Of a DNA stretch of 64,000 bases, positions 8,392-17,084 are shown piece after piece; the stretch's first letter is position 1, and each line of letters starts with the position of its first letter. Below the pieces are notes generated by a model, which saw only the letters and a list, made by a program, of their open reading frames with translations, ran no database searches and was not told the origin of the DNA. Position numbers and translations under genes: made by a program. The stretch is from CAZGXI01 sp964529715 (GTDB taxonomy: Bacteria > Chloroflexota > Anaerolineae > Aggregatilineales > Ch27): positions 40,641 through 104,640 of the forward strand of contig CAZGXI010000015.1 of the NCBI GenBank assembly GCA_964529715.1, written 5' to 3'.

Positions 8392-8466
8392 ACACAAACG
8401 TCATCCAAACTTTTGCATTGCTATTTTGGAATTAAAACCTCAAAATTCACCAACTGGAGCATTCCG

Positions 8467-9477
8467 ATGACTGTAGCAGCGCCCCCAACCTCCTCCGCCC
8501 TCGGCGTAGACGACTTCCGCGATACCGCCGAACGCATCGTGGCCGAGGTCAGCAAGGTGATCGTCGGGCAGGCTGACGTGATCCGCCATGTGCTGATCTG
8601 CATCATCGCCGGACGACACGCCCTGCTGGAAGGCGTGCCCGGCCTGGGCAAGACGATGCTCATCCGCACCCTGGCCGACGTGCTGGACCTCAAATTCTCG
8701 CGCATTCAGTTCACGCCGGACCTGATGCCCGCCGACATCACCGGCACGGACATCATGCAGGAGACCGAGTCCGGCGGGCGGCAGTTCGTGTTCCAGCCGG
8801 GGCCGGTGTTCGCTAACCTGATCCTGGCGGACGAGATCAACCGCGCCACACCCAAGACACAGTCGGCGCTGCTGGAAGCCATGCAGGAGAAGACCGTCAC
8901 CGCCGCCAACCGCACCTACCACCTGGCGCCGCCGTTCTTCGTGCTGGCGACGCAGAACCCGCTAGAGATGGAAGGCACCTACCCGCTGCCAGAAGCGCAG
9001 TTGGACCGTTTTCTCTTTAAAGTGGATGTACCCTTCCCCAGCGCGGCGGAGCTGATCACCATCCTGGACCGCACGACTGGGGCAGAGACGCCCACGCCGC
9101 AGAAAGCCGCCGACGGTACACGCATCATTGACATGGGCAACCTGGCGCTCCAGACGCCGATTGCCACGCACGTCAGCGACTACGTGGCGCGGCTGGTAGT
9201 GGCGACTCACCCAGATAGCCCGACGGCGCCGGAGATGGTCCGGCGCTACGTGCGCTACGGCTCCAGCCCGCGCGGGGCGCAGGCGCTCATCCTAGGCGGC
9301 AAGATCACGGCGCTGCTCAGTGGACGCTATAACGTGGCCTTCGACGACGTGCGGGCAGTCGCCCCGGCGGCGCTGCGCCACCGCCTGCTGCTCAACTTTG
9401 AGGGGTTGGCCGAGGGCGTTCGCCCGGACGATGTGATTGCGGCATTGCTGGAACACGTGCCCGAAAACCCGCGCTGA
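8467..9477 (+). CDS. MoxR-family AAA+ ATPase
   Basis: About 336 residues. MoxR ATPases act as chaperones, usually with DUF58 and VWA partners, in maturation of enzymes or envelope complexes. Walker A is GVPGLGKT (residues 56-63). Walker B and the following helix are ILADEINRATPKTQSALLEA, and sensor 1 is ATQNPLEMEGTYPLPEAQ, a MoxR hallmark. The C-terminal lid has RYGSSPRGAQALI. ATG 8467 follows GGAG; the frame is open from 8413, but those codons are not conserved. The gene begins the set MoxR - PP2C - (R-M insertion) - DUF58 - VWA. Confidence 0.95.
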   Translation: MTVAAPPTSSALGVDDFRDTAERIVAEVSKVIVGQADVIRHVLICIIAGRHALLEGVPGLGKTMLIRTLADVLDLKFSRIQFTPDLMPADITGTDIMQETESGGRQFVFQPGPVFANLILADEINRATPKTQSALLEAMQEKTVTAANRTYHLAPPFFVLATQNPLEMEGTYPLPEAQLDRFLFKVDVPFPSAAELITILDRTTGAETPTPQKAADGTRIIDMGNLALQTPIATHVSDYVARLVVATHPDSPTAPEMVRRYVRYGSSPRGAQALILGGKITALLSGRYNVAFDDVRAVAPAALRHRLLLNFEGLAEGVRPDDVIAALLEHVPENPR

Positions 9478-9554
9478 GTGGCGCAGAACCGGGCCGGCGC
9501 GGACCGCTCTTGCTCGACTTGAGAAATAGTGTCAGTTGGAAAGAAAATCTACAT

Positions 9555-10532
9555 ATGGAAAACGCGCAGCCAAACGGCGGATCGCAGCCGAACCCGCCTC
9601 CTACGGACCCCATTTCACTGGAAGATCAGGAAACCCCGCCCGCGCCGCAGCCGACCGGTAACGTAACGCCGCCGTTGGGCCTGCCTGTCGCCGCGATCCG
9701 GCAGTTGGCCGCGCTAGGCGGTGGGCTGGCGCGCACTCACTTCCACATCACGCACGGCCAGTGCAGCGACATTGGCCTGGTGCGCAGCAACAACGAGGAC
9801 GCCATCCTCTCCTTTCTTGCCACTCAGGTCGCGGCGGGAGGGCTGGCGCACTTCGGCCTGTTCATCGTGGCCGACGGCGCGGGCGGGCATGACGACGGCG
9901 AAGAAGCTGCCTCCACCGCCGTCCGTGTGACCGCCGAGCAAATCAACCGCCGCATCTACCTGCCCTTGCTGGATACCGCCGCCACGCTGGGCGCCGATTC
10001 CCCACCCCTGCTAGAAAGCCTGAGCGAGGCCGTGCGCGCCGCCAACCGCGCCGTGATGCAGGATGTACCCGGCGCCGGCACCACGCTCACCGCCGCCCTG
10101 TTGATGGGTGACACGGTCTACCTGGCCCACGTGGGCGACAGCCGCGCTTATCTGCTCACCCCCCATACCGACACCGGTCAATACGAGATCGAGTGCCTGA
10201 CGCGGGATCATTCTGTGGCGCGGCGGCTGGAAGAAACGGGCCAGATCACGGCGGAGGAAGCGACGCATCACCCGGAAAAGAACCGGCTGTGGAAAATCCT
10301 GGGCCGGGACGCCGGGATGGACCCGGACACCGGCGCGCGCCCGCTGGTGGCCGATTCGTATCTGCTGCTGTGCTCCGACGGGCTGTGGGGCATGGTGCCC
10401 GAAAGCGACATCGCCCCGGTGATCCTGACCTCGGCCACGCCGCAGGAAGCCTGCGACCGCCTGGTGGCGCTCGCCAACATGAACGGCGGGCCAGACAACA
10501 TCTCGGCCATTGTGCTGCACATCACGGGATGA
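9555..10532 (+). CDS. PP2C-type serine/threonine protein phosphatase
   Basis: About 325 residues: a Pro/Gln-rich N-terminal tail (about 1-60), then a PP2C domain. Motifs visible are GLVRSNNEDA (first metal Asp), IVADGAGGHDDGEEAA (the usual MADGMGGH has VADGAGGH), AGTTLTAALL, LAHVGDSRAYLL, LTRDHS and LLLCSDGLWGMV, ending with the metal Asp in NGGPDNISAIVL. It dephosphorylates Ser/Thr proteins using Mn/Mg. Position after MoxR suggests a regulatory partner of the MoxR/VWA system, or of a Ser/Thr kinase elsewhere; none is in the window. ATG 9555 starts the protein; the frame is open upstream without conserved sequence. Confidence 0.93.
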   Translation: MENAQPNGGSQPNPPPTDPISLEDQETPPAPQPTGNVTPPLGLPVAAIRQLAALGGGLARTHFHITHGQCSDIGLVRSNNEDAILSFLATQVAAGGLAHFGLFIVADGAGGHDDGEEAASTAVRVTAEQINRRIYLPLLDTAATLGADSPPLLESLSEAVRAANRAVMQDVPGAGTTLTAALLMGDTVYLAHVGDSRAYLLTPHTDTGQYEIECLTRDHSVARRLEETGQITAEEATHHPEKNRLWKILGRDAGMDPDTGARPLVADSYLLLCSDGLWGMVPESDIAPVILTSATPQEACDRLVALANMNGGPDNISAIVLHITG

Positions 10533-10547
10533 GGATGGGTAGGCAGA

Positions 10548-11747
10548 ATGACCGCAGACAAACGCACCGTAGCCGAAAAACGTAAGTACCGCGTGCTCGA
10601 TGTTCAGCAGGCTAAACACGTGGCATCCGTCTGGCTGGAACAGGCCGATTTGCAGGGAGCAGTGACATTTGGCTTGCCAGAGATCGATGATCGGTATCAT
10701 GTCTGGCGCGTGCCGCTGCTCAGTAGGGCCAGTCACGAGCGCATCGGCGAGGTTGTCATCGACGCACACACATCCCTGATCCTGGCGGACAAATCCACAA
10801 CCCCGGAAGTGCTTGAGGCCCGCCTGCTAGGAAGAACAAAACGACCGACAGAGACAAAAGCAGAACAACCTGAAAACGGCCCGTATGCGCTCTCGACCTT
10901 GCGCAATACCATTGCCTTGGGCGATTGCGAGGAAGTCTTGCAGGATTTACCAGCGGGCAGCGTGGACCTGGTGTTTACATCTCCCCCTTACTACAATGCC
11001 CGTCCCGAATATACCGACTATGTGACTTATGAGGAATACCTGCTGAAGATGCGCAAAGTGCTTCAGCAGATCCATCGGGTGCTGGCCGAGGGGCGTTTTT
11101 TCGTCATGAATATCGCCCCCGTTCTGATCCGCCGGGCCAAACGCAGCGAGGCATCTCGGAGAATCGCCGTACCCTTCGATATGCATCGTCTGTTTGTGGA
11201 AGAGAGCTACGATTTTATTGACGACATCCTCTGGGAAAAACCGGAAGGGGCCGGCTGGGCCACCGGACGCGGACGGCGCTTTGCGGCTGACCGAAACCCA
11301 CTCCAATATAAACCCGTTCCCGTAACCGAGTACATCCTGGTGTACCGTAAACACACCGATAAATTAATCGATTGGAATATCCGCGCACATCCCAGGCCCG
11401 ACTGGGTGAAAGCCTCAGCCATTGGCGACGATTACGAACGCACTAACATCTGGCGCATCAAACCCACGTACGATAAGCGTCATCCTGCCATCTTCCCGGT
11501 CGAATTGGCCGAAAGGGTCATCACTTACTACTCTTTTAAGCAGGATGTCGTGCTTGATCCTTTCGCCGGGATCGGCACGGTTGGCCGGGCGGCTGCAAAA
11601 TTGGAGCGCCGGTTCGTGCTGATCGAGCAGAATCCTGAATACGTCGAGATCATCCGCCAGGAGACCAAAACCTGGCTCGGCAAACATGCCAGACACGTGT
11701 TGACGATCAACTGCGCGCCTGTTGAAGTCGAGGATATGCTGTGGTAG
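10548..11747 (+). CDS. DNA methyltransferase with extra N-terminal domain (N4-cytosine/N6-adenine type)
   Basis: About 399 residues. The catalytic motif is TSPPYYN (about 143-149; an SPPY form favours N4-cytosine methylation) and the SAM-binding motif is VVLDPFAGIGTVGRAA near the C-terminus, i.e. beta-class order. The first 100 or so residues are not part of the usual enzyme; the stretch YHVWRVPLL...IGEVVIDAHTSLIL recalls a small PepSY-like alpha/beta domain (tentative). It starts 15 bases after the phosphatase stop and overlaps the next gene by 7 bases, forming a restriction-modification-like pair. The pair is visibly richer in A/T codons than its neighbours, consistent with horizontal gain. 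Confidence 0.88.
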   Translation: MTADKRTVAEKRKYRVLDVQQAKHVASVWLEQADLQGAVTFGLPEIDDRYHVWRVPLLSRASHERIGEVVIDAHTSLILADKSTTPEVLEARLLGRTKRPTETKAEQPENGPYALSTLRNTIALGDCEEVLQDLPAGSVDLVFTSPPYYNARPEYTDYVTYEEYLLKMRKVLQQIHRVLAEGRFFVMNIAPVLIRRAKRSEASRRIAVPFDMHRLFVEESYDFIDDILWEKPEGAGWATGRGRRFAADRNPLQYKPVPVTEYILVYRKHTDKLIDWNIRAHPRPDWVKASAIGDDYERTNIWRIKPTYDKRHPAIFPVELAERVITYYSFKQDVVLDPFAGIGTVGRAAAKLERRFVLIEQNPEYVEIIRQETKTWLGKHARHVLTINCAPVEVEDMLW

Positions 11748-12910
11748 ACCAGCCGCAAGAACCACCACAACTCTATCCGGTTTCAAGTCTTACCGAGTTA
11801 TTGTCTCCGCAGGCAATCAACCTGATCACGGCCAGCGGCGCAGCTTTTGTTCGAGAAATCGGTATTGATGTTGTGCGCGGTGTGGTTTTGGACATTTTAA
11901 GCGGGAGAAATATCCGCGACTCCACCGAAACGCTGACCCGTCGCCGTCTGGCAACACTCAACCTCGCCATGGTCCACCTGTTCTTGCAGGGTCTGGCCGT
12001 TTCCACTGACTTTGTAACCCGGCTACCCTATCTCGCGGCAGATATTCTCACACGAAAATCTCTCTCTAAATCAGAACGTTGGCTGGCGTACTGGGCGCTC
12101 GGTCTGACCGACAAAGCGTTCCAAAACGTGCTGCGAGACAACACTGAAGGACTCGTTGAATATCGTGACCGGTATATCGAAGCGTGTCAAAGAGCCGTTG
12201 CCAGCAACAGGCAGGCGTTAGGTGAGCTTACGGGTGTGTTGACGCTGGGGCCTCAGTTGAGGGCTGAGGTCAACTGGCTGCTCATGGTCTGTCTCACAAG
12301 CGCCATAGGAGCACAAACCCTCACGATTCGAGGATCGGAAAAATCCGCCTACGGCAAACTGTTTGAGAAATTGATTCTTGGTGCGCTCCTTCTTCACATT
12401 TTAGACTTTACCTATGTGCCGTCGGGCAAACCCAGCCGGTTTGAACGTGAATTCTGGTTGTCTTCTCAGGGCGAAAAACGGGAAAGCGATGCGACTTTAC
12501 TCTATCAGGCCGGAAAAGGGGTGCGCTTCGACATTGGATTTATTGGCCGGGGCAACCCGGAAATTTCACTGGACAAGGTGACACGGTTCGAGCGCGAAGT
12601 CGCTTTTGGGCGTTCCCGCTGGTTCATGGCAACCATCATTATCATTGATCGCATTAGCGCACATAGCCGCATTGAGGAACTGGCAAAAAGTGTCGGGGGG
12701 ACCGTTATCCAGATGTGCGCCGGATATTGGCCGCAGCAGGTCGCCCGCGAACTGAACCGGACGCTCGGTTTCCAGCACCCGCTGGTAGATATGCCGCAGC
12801 ACGAAATCGGCGACTTTCTTGAACAAAGGTTGGCTCAAGTCCCCCTGGAATCGTTTATTGGCCTAGTCGATGTGCCGCTCAATGAATCCGACGAGCTTGC
12901 CGAGGAGTAG
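11741..12910 (+). CDS. putative type II restriction endonuclease paired with the methyltransferase
   Basis: About 389 residues, not confidently recognised. It is called a restriction enzyme mainly from position: it starts with GTG 11741 inside the methyltransferase 3' end and is similarly A/T-richer. A possible PD-(D/E)XK core lies near residues 255-290, with Asp in VRFDIGFIGRGN followed by Glu and Lys in PEISLDK, then a beta strand WFMATIIIIDRIS. It may belong to the CfrBI-like group often paired with such methylases, but I could not test this. The stop is five bases before the DUF58 gene, so the pair is embedded in that operon. Confidence 0.6.
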   Translation: MVDQPQEPPQLYPVSSLTELLSPQAINLITASGAAFVREIGIDVVRGVVLDILSGRNIRDSTETLTRRRLATLNLAMVHLFLQGLAVSTDFVTRLPYLAADILTRKSLSKSERWLAYWALGLTDKAFQNVLRDNTEGLVEYRDRYIEACQRAVASNRQALGELTGVLTLGPQLRAEVNWLLMVCLTSAIGAQTLTIRGSEKSAYGKLFEKLILGALLLHILDFTYVPSGKPSRFEREFWLSSQGEKRESDATLLYQAGKGVRFDIGFIGRGNPEISLDKVTRFEREVAFGRSRWFMATIIIIDRISAHSRIEELAKSVGGTVIQMCAGYWPQQVARELNRTLGFQHPLVDMPQHEIGDFLEQRLAQVPLESFIGLVDVPLNESDELAEE

Positions 12911-12915
12911 CCTGC

Positions 12916-13818
12916 GTGCCCGAAAAACTGTTTGACGACAAGACCCTGCGCAAGCTGGAACAGCTTTCCCTGATCGCCAGCAAGATTCGCGCCGGGGCCA
13001 TCAAGGGCGAGCGCCGTTCCACCCGGCGCGGCACCAGCATCGAGTTCGCCGATTACCGCGACTACACCAAAGGCGACGACCTGCGCCGCGTGGACTGGAA
13101 CATCTTCGCCCGGCTGGAGCGCCCCTTCATCAAGCTGCTGGAGGAGGAAGAAGACCTGGCCGTGCATCTGCTGGTCGATGCCTCGGCCAGCATGGACTGG
13201 CCGCGCGATTCCGAATCGCCGCGCGACCAGCACAAGTTCACCTTTGCCCGGCGGCTGCTGGCCGGGCTGGCTTACATCTCCCTTTCCAGCGGCGACCGGC
13301 TGACCGTGAGCGCCCTGGCCGACCGCCGCGCGCAGACCTGGGGGCCGGGCCGGGGGCGCGGGCGCGCGCTGGACCTGTTCGCCGCGCTGGAAACGTTCAC
13401 TCCCGGCGGCGTGACCGACCTCAACGAGGCCCTGCGCGACTATGCCCTGCGCGGCGGGCGGGCCGGGCTGTGCATCGTGGTCAGCGACTTCTTTTCCCCT
13501 TCCGGCTACCGCGACGGCGTGACGGCCCTGCTGGGGCGTGGCCACGAGGTCACGCTGATCCACGTCCTCGCGCCGGACGAGGTCAGCCCGCCGCTGACCG
13601 GCGACCTGCGCCTCGTGGACGTGGAATCGGCGGCGGGGCAGGACGTGACCATCGACGCCGCCATGCGCGACCTGTACACGCGGCGGCTGCTGGCCTGGCA
13701 GCAGGAGATCGGGCGGGACTGCCGGGCGCGCGGCGTGCACTACGCGGCGGTGGAGACCTCCATCCCCTGGGAAGAGGTGATCCTCTATCAACTGCGCAAG
13801 CTGGGCGTGGTACGGTGA
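12916..13818 (+). CDS. DUF58-domain protein (MoxR partner)
   Basis: About 300 residues. DUF58 proteins contain a VWA-like fold and act with MoxR ATPases. The conserved block FADYRDYTKGDDLRRVDWN (residues 51-69) is the DUF58 signature, and a MIDAS-like metal site is present as HLLVDASASMDW. No membrane segment is seen, so it is cytoplasmic or peripheral. GTG 12916 is used. MoxR (8467) and the VWA protein (14390) are its expected partners; the methylase/nuclease pair upstream and an IS-like remnant downstream have separated it from both. Confidence 0.92.
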   Translation: MPEKLFDDKTLRKLEQLSLIASKIRAGAIKGERRSTRRGTSIEFADYRDYTKGDDLRRVDWNIFARLERPFIKLLEEEEDLAVHLLVDASASMDWPRDSESPRDQHKFTFARRLLAGLAYISLSSGDRLTVSALADRRAQTWGPGRGRGRALDLFAALETFTPGGVTDLNEALRDYALRGGRAGLCIVVSDFFSPSGYRDGVTALLGRGHEVTLIHVLAPDEVSPPLTGDLRLVDVESAAGQDVTIDAAMRDLYTRRLLAWQQEIGRDCRARGVHYAAVETSIPWEEVILYQLRKLGVVR

Positions 13819-14061
13819 AGATTTCACCGCGAAGGGCGTAGAGGGCGCAAAGATGACACCATGACCGCTCCTGACGGCTTTACCTGCCGCAAGCCGCGCG
13901 GCAAAATCACGATCCCCGGCGGCGAGGCTGAGAACGCAGTGGTACGTGGGCAAGTAAAAAGTCAGTTAACGGGAGGAACAAATGCCTGAAGGAGCACCTT
14001 TAGCAATCAGCCCGTACCACCGTGACATAGATTTTCCTGGTGGTATATCACTCGAACAGAA

Positions 14062-14320
14062 AGTGACGACTCCGCCGCGTAAACGCGGGGGCTTCTCGGA
14101 GCACGCAGGACCCAGCGGTCTACGTTACGCTCCGAAGGCCCCGTCCGGGCCTGGAAAGAGGTTCTCTCTTATGTACGGTTCAGATTTTACGTGTGCGCCT
14201 TCCTCACACAACCCGATACCTGAAGTTGTTCAAGCGCCGCAGCGGACGCGCGCTGAGGCGATGATCCTGCGGACGCCTGTTGCCCGACCGTATGTTCAAA
14301 GAATAGTACATTTTAGCGAA
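14062..14320 (-). mobile_element. IS200/IS605-family remnant with right-end hairpin and omegaRNA-like tail
   Basis: Read on the minus strand, 14062-14098 ends in GAAGCCCCCGCGTTTACGCG followed by GCGGAGTCGTCAC. That is the form of IS200/IS605 (tnpB-type) right ends: a GC hairpin with a short TTTA-like loop and a terminal TCAC. Just upstream on that strand, GGAGC at 14131-14135 (complement) and its partner near 14099 can pair, as in the omegaRNA part of tnpB 3' ends. No tnpA or tnpB frame survives. The region 13819-14389 otherwise holds a half-copy of the CCGCCAAG repeat (13826-13856), a doubtful 42-codon ORF (13861-13989) and a GGCGACA/TGTCGCC hairpin at 14331-14372. The left boundary is unknown. 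Confidence 0.45.
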
Positions 14321-14330
14321 AGGAACAAGG

Positions 14331-14372
14331 CGGCTTCCCCTGTCGCCTAAAGGCGACAGTCCCCGCCACCAA
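14331..14372. repeat. GC-rich hairpin before the VWA gene
   Basis: GGCGGCTTCCCC TGTCGCC TAAA GGCGACA GTCCCCGCC forms an extended imperfect stem with a 4-base loop. It resembles the REP-like palindromes seen at 26657 and 51978. It could be the other end of the neighbouring IS-like remnant or an independent REP element, and it lies immediately before the VWA start codons. Confidence 0.5.
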
Positions 14373-14389
14373 TTCTCATGGTGTCAATC

Positions 14390-16315
14390 ATGTCCTTCCT
14401 CACGCCCCTGGCCCTGCTGCTCGCCGCGCTGGCGATCCCGATCCTGCTGCTGTACATGCTGCGTCTGCGGCGGCGCGAGACGCCCGTCAGCAGCACCTAC
14501 CTGTGGGTGCAGGTCCTGCGCGACCGCGAGGCCAACACGCCCTGGCAACGCCTGCGCCGCAACCTGCTGCTCATGTTGCAACTGCTGCTGCTGGCGCTGC
14601 TGACCTTCGCCCTGATGCGCCCCTATGTCGAGACGCCCGCCGTCTCCGCCGGGCGCGTGACCGTGCTGCTGGACGCCTCCGCCAGCATGAACGCCACCGA
14701 TGTGCAGCCCACGCGCTTCGCTGCCGCACAGCAGGCCGCTCTGGACATCGTGAACACCCTCAGCGCCGGCGACGCCATGACGGTCATCCGTGTGGCCGAC
14801 GCGCCGGAAGTGCTGGCGAACGCCACCGACGACCGCAACCTGCTGCGCCAGGCCATCCGGGACGCGCGACCTTCGCAGGGCACTGCCGATTGGTCCGCCG
14901 CGCTGACTTTGGCGGCGGCGAAGGCGGTCGGCGTGGAAGACTACAACGTGGTCATCATCAGTGACGGCGGCCTGCCGCGCGACGTACCCGCCATCCCCGG
15001 CGAGGTGCGCTACGTGCCCATCGGGGCCAGCGGGGAGAACGTCGGCCTCACGGCCCTGGCCGTCCGTGCACGGGCGGGCGGTGCGCCGCAGTTGTTCGCC
15101 GAAGTCACCAACTTCGGCCAGCAGGAAGCCGAGATCATTTTTAGCCTGTACCTGGACAATGCCCTGCACTCGGCCCACCGCCGTACCGTGCCGCCGACCA
15201 CCGCCGTCGGCGTCAGCGTGACGGACCTGCCGCCCGACTTCACCGTGCTGTCGGCGAGCCTCACCCCCGCCATCGAATCGCCTGTACCGGATTACCTGCC
15301 GACCGATAACACCGCCTGGACCGTTTATAACCCGGCAGGCGCAGGCCGCGTGCTACTGATGACGCCGGGCAACCTGTACCTGCGCCAGGCGCTCGCCAGT
15401 TTGCCGGGCATGAGCGCCTTCCAGGGCAGCCTGGAACATGGCCTGCCGCAAAACGAGACCTTTGACCTATATGTGTTCGACGGCTGGTTGCCCCCCGACG
15501 GCAGCCTACCCGCAGGCGACCTGCTGCTCATTGATCCGCCCGAAGCGCCGGTTACGCCGCTGTTCACCGTGACCGGGCGCAGCACCGAAACGGATACCCC
15601 GCGCGTGGCGCGCGACGACCCGCGCACGACCTATGTCAGCTTCGCCAACGTGCACGTGCTGGACTTTAAGACGCTCGACGGCGTGGACTGGGCCGACCCG
15701 CTGATCTCGGTCGCGGGCGGGCCGCTAGTGCTGGCGGGCGAGGTAGACGGGCGGCAGGTGGCGATCTTCACCTTTGACCTGCACCGCTCCGACCTGCCAC
15801 TGCAAATCGCCTGGCCAATCTTGCTGGCGAACCTGATGCAGTGGTATACCCCGGCGCGTGCCGTCAATGTGCCACAAGGTTTGCAGGTGGCAGAAACGCT
15901 GGTCATTACCCCGCCGTTTGAGGCAGAAACGGTGCGCGTCACCCGGCCCGATGGCGCAATCACGACCTTGCCGGTGGAATCCAGGCAACTGATCTTCGCG
16001 GACACGACCCTGCCGGGCATTTACACGGTCGATACCTACCGGGGCGCGGAGCTGATCCAGAGCGAGCCGGTGGCGGTGAACCTGTTCGACCGGCTGGAAA
16101 GCGCCATCGCGCCCGCCGACACGCTGCTGATCGGCCAGACGACGGTGACAGAAGCGGCGCGCGAGGAGATCGGGCAACAGGAATTCTGGCCGCTGATTGT
16201 GCTGGCGGCACTGGCGGTTCTCACCCTGGAATGGGTGCTGTACCATCGCGGGATGCGCCCACCCAGGCCGAGGACGGCGACGGCGACAGGCGGCACGGCC
16301 GGGCGACGGCGGTAA
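14390..16315 (+). CDS. BatA/VWA-domain membrane protein
   Basis: About 641 residues. N-terminal BatA-type helices (SFLTPLALLLAALAIPILLL and NLLLMLQLLLLALLTFAL) flank a conserved RRRE loop. A VWA domain follows with MIDAS VLLDASASMNATD (about residue 93), then beta-rich extracytoplasmic segments and a C-terminal helix (FWPLIVLAALAVLTLEWVLY) with a basic tail. Such proteins work with MoxR and DUF58 in envelope-associated assemblies. ATG 14390 fits the family N-terminus; ATG 14378 is in frame four codons upstream. No strong Shine-Dalgarno is present, and an IS-like remnant and a hairpin occupy the upstream region, so expression may have been altered. Confidence 0.9.
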   Translation: MSFLTPLALLLAALAIPILLLYMLRLRRRETPVSSTYLWVQVLRDREANTPWQRLRRNLLLMLQLLLLALLTFALMRPYVETPAVSAGRVTVLLDASASMNATDVQPTRFAAAQQAALDIVNTLSAGDAMTVIRVADAPEVLANATDDRNLLRQAIRDARPSQGTADWSAALTLAAAKAVGVEDYNVVIISDGGLPRDVPAIPGEVRYVPIGASGENVGLTALAVRARAGGAPQLFAEVTNFGQQEAEIIFSLYLDNALHSAHRRTVPPTTAVGVSVTDLPPDFTVLSASLTPAIESPVPDYLPTDNTAWTVYNPAGAGRVLLMTPGNLYLRQALASLPGMSAFQGSLEHGLPQNETFDLYVFDGWLPPDGSLPAGDLLLIDPPEAPVTPLFTVTGRSTETDTPRVARDDPRTTYVSFANVHVLDFKTLDGVDWADPLISVAGGPLVLAGEVDGRQVAIFTFDLHRSDLPLQIAWPILLANLMQWYTPARAVNVPQGLQVAETLVITPPFEAETVRVTRPDGAITTLPVESRQLIFADTTLPGIYTVDTYRGAELIQSEPVAVNLFDRLESAIAPADTLLIGQTTVTEAAREEIGQQEFWPLIVLAALAVLTLEWVLYHRGMRPPRPRTATATGGTAGRRR

Positions 16316-16319
16316 GATC

Positions 16320-16369
16320 ATGCCGGGAACACGTCCCGCACAGGCAGCGCGTCGCCGTCCGGCGTGTGG
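16320..16369 (-). pseudogene. short vestige of a Uma2 (DUF820) gene 3' end
   Basis: GCCGGGAACACGTCCCGCAC followed by GGCAGCG, then CGTCGCCGTCC and GGCGTGTGG matches, in order but with internal deletions, the 3' end of the intact Uma2 gene at 17091-17190. It does not encode anything on its own. It lies between the VWA gene stop and the promoter of the PIN toxin-antitoxin pair. Confidence 0.6.
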
Positions 16370-16375
16370 TATGAT
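16367..16375 (+). promoter_or_regulatory. extended -10 promoter of the second toxin-antitoxin pair
   Basis: TGG followed by TATGAT (16370-16375), an extended -10 (TGn) element about 38 bases before the antitoxin ATG. No convincing -35 box is seen. Confidence 0.4.
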
Positions 16376-16413
16376 AGCAAAGACGGTATCCAGTTAGCCC
16401 AGGAGTATTTGGA

Positions 16414-16674
16414 ATGGTAGCCGGGCCTGTGACCATAACGGTGAACTTATCGGAAGAACAACTCCGCGAAGCGCAGGCGCTGGGTCTGCTGACGCCGGAA
16501 GGCGCGACGCGCTCGATCCTCAAGGAAATCGAACGGCAGCGCAACGCCCAGGAGATCATTGCCACGATAGAGGCGCTGCAAAGCTACCCGGATAAGCCAA
16601 CGCCGGAGGAAATCGAGGCCGAAATCGAAGCCTACCGTGCAGAAAAGCGGGCGGGGCGTGAGAGCAGTCATTGA
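16414..16674 (+). CDS. antitoxin-like protein upstream of a PIN toxin
   Basis: An 86-residue acidic helical protein. The N-terminal TITVNLSEEQLREAQALGLL reads like a ribbon-helix-helix or short DNA-binding segment, and the C-terminal TPEEIEAEIEAYRAEKR is a charged helix typical of antitoxins that bind PIN toxins. It overlaps the PIN gene by 17 bases, so translation is coupled. I assign the role by context rather than by a named family. Confidence 0.7.
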   Translation: MVAGPVTITVNLSEEQLREAQALGLLTPEGATRSILKEIERQRNAQEIIATIEALQSYPDKPTPEEIEAEIEAYRAEKRAGRESSH

Positions 16675-17074
16675 TACGAATGTGCTGGTATCAGGATTGC
16701 TGTGGGGCGGGCCGCCAGGACAACTGCTGTTGCACGTGTGGCAGGACCGCCTCACCCTCGTGATCTCACCGGCACTGCTGGATGAACTTGAGGACGTTTT
16801 GACGCGCCGTAAGTTCGCGGCGCAGTTCCAGGCAACCCACCAAAGCCCCCGGCGGTTGATCGAGCGTATCCGTCTGCACGCCTTCATCCCCTCAGTCGAA
16901 ACCGTAGAACGAGTTGTCGCCGCCGATCCTGACGACGACGCGGTGCTGGCCTGCGCCGTTGCCAGGAACGCAGACGCCATCGTCTCCGGGGATCGCCATC
17001 TGCTCGCCCTGGGCAGCTACCGGGACATTCCGATCCTCACGGTCGCGGCGCTGTTGGAGCGCCTTGAGGGATAA
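16658..17074 (+). CDS. PIN-domain toxin (COG1569-like)
   Basis: About 138 residues: MRAVIDTNVLVSGLLWGGPP is the start of the PIN_3/COG1569 group, with the first active-site Asp at residue 5. Central ALLDELEDVLTRRKF and C-terminal DPDDDAVLACAVARNADAIVSGD supply the other acidic residues. It is probably a ribonuclease toxin neutralised by the overlapping upstream gene. GTG 16658 is preferred to GTG 16637 because it starts the family consensus and is preceded by GGGCGGGG. Confidence 0.87.
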   Translation: MRAVIDTNVLVSGLLWGGPPGQLLLHVWQDRLTLVISPALLDELEDVLTRRKFAAQFQATHQSPRRLIERIRLHAFIPSVETVERVVAADPDDDAVLACAVARNADAIVSGDRHLLALGSYRDIPILTVAALLERLEG

Positions 17075-17084
17075 GCGCCCTGCC

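Noticed and set aside
14150..14200. possible group II intron segment (ATGTACGGTTC)
   Set aside because: Only this short string resembles the region before intron-encoded reverse transcriptases. No reverse transcriptase, domain V or 5' GUGYG boundary was found.
13982..14350. 122-codon ORF after the DUF58 gene
   Set aside because: It crosses the IS-like hairpin and the GC-rich stem and has an unlikely composition. It is better explained as non-coding. The 42-codon ORF at 13861-13989 is equally doubtful.
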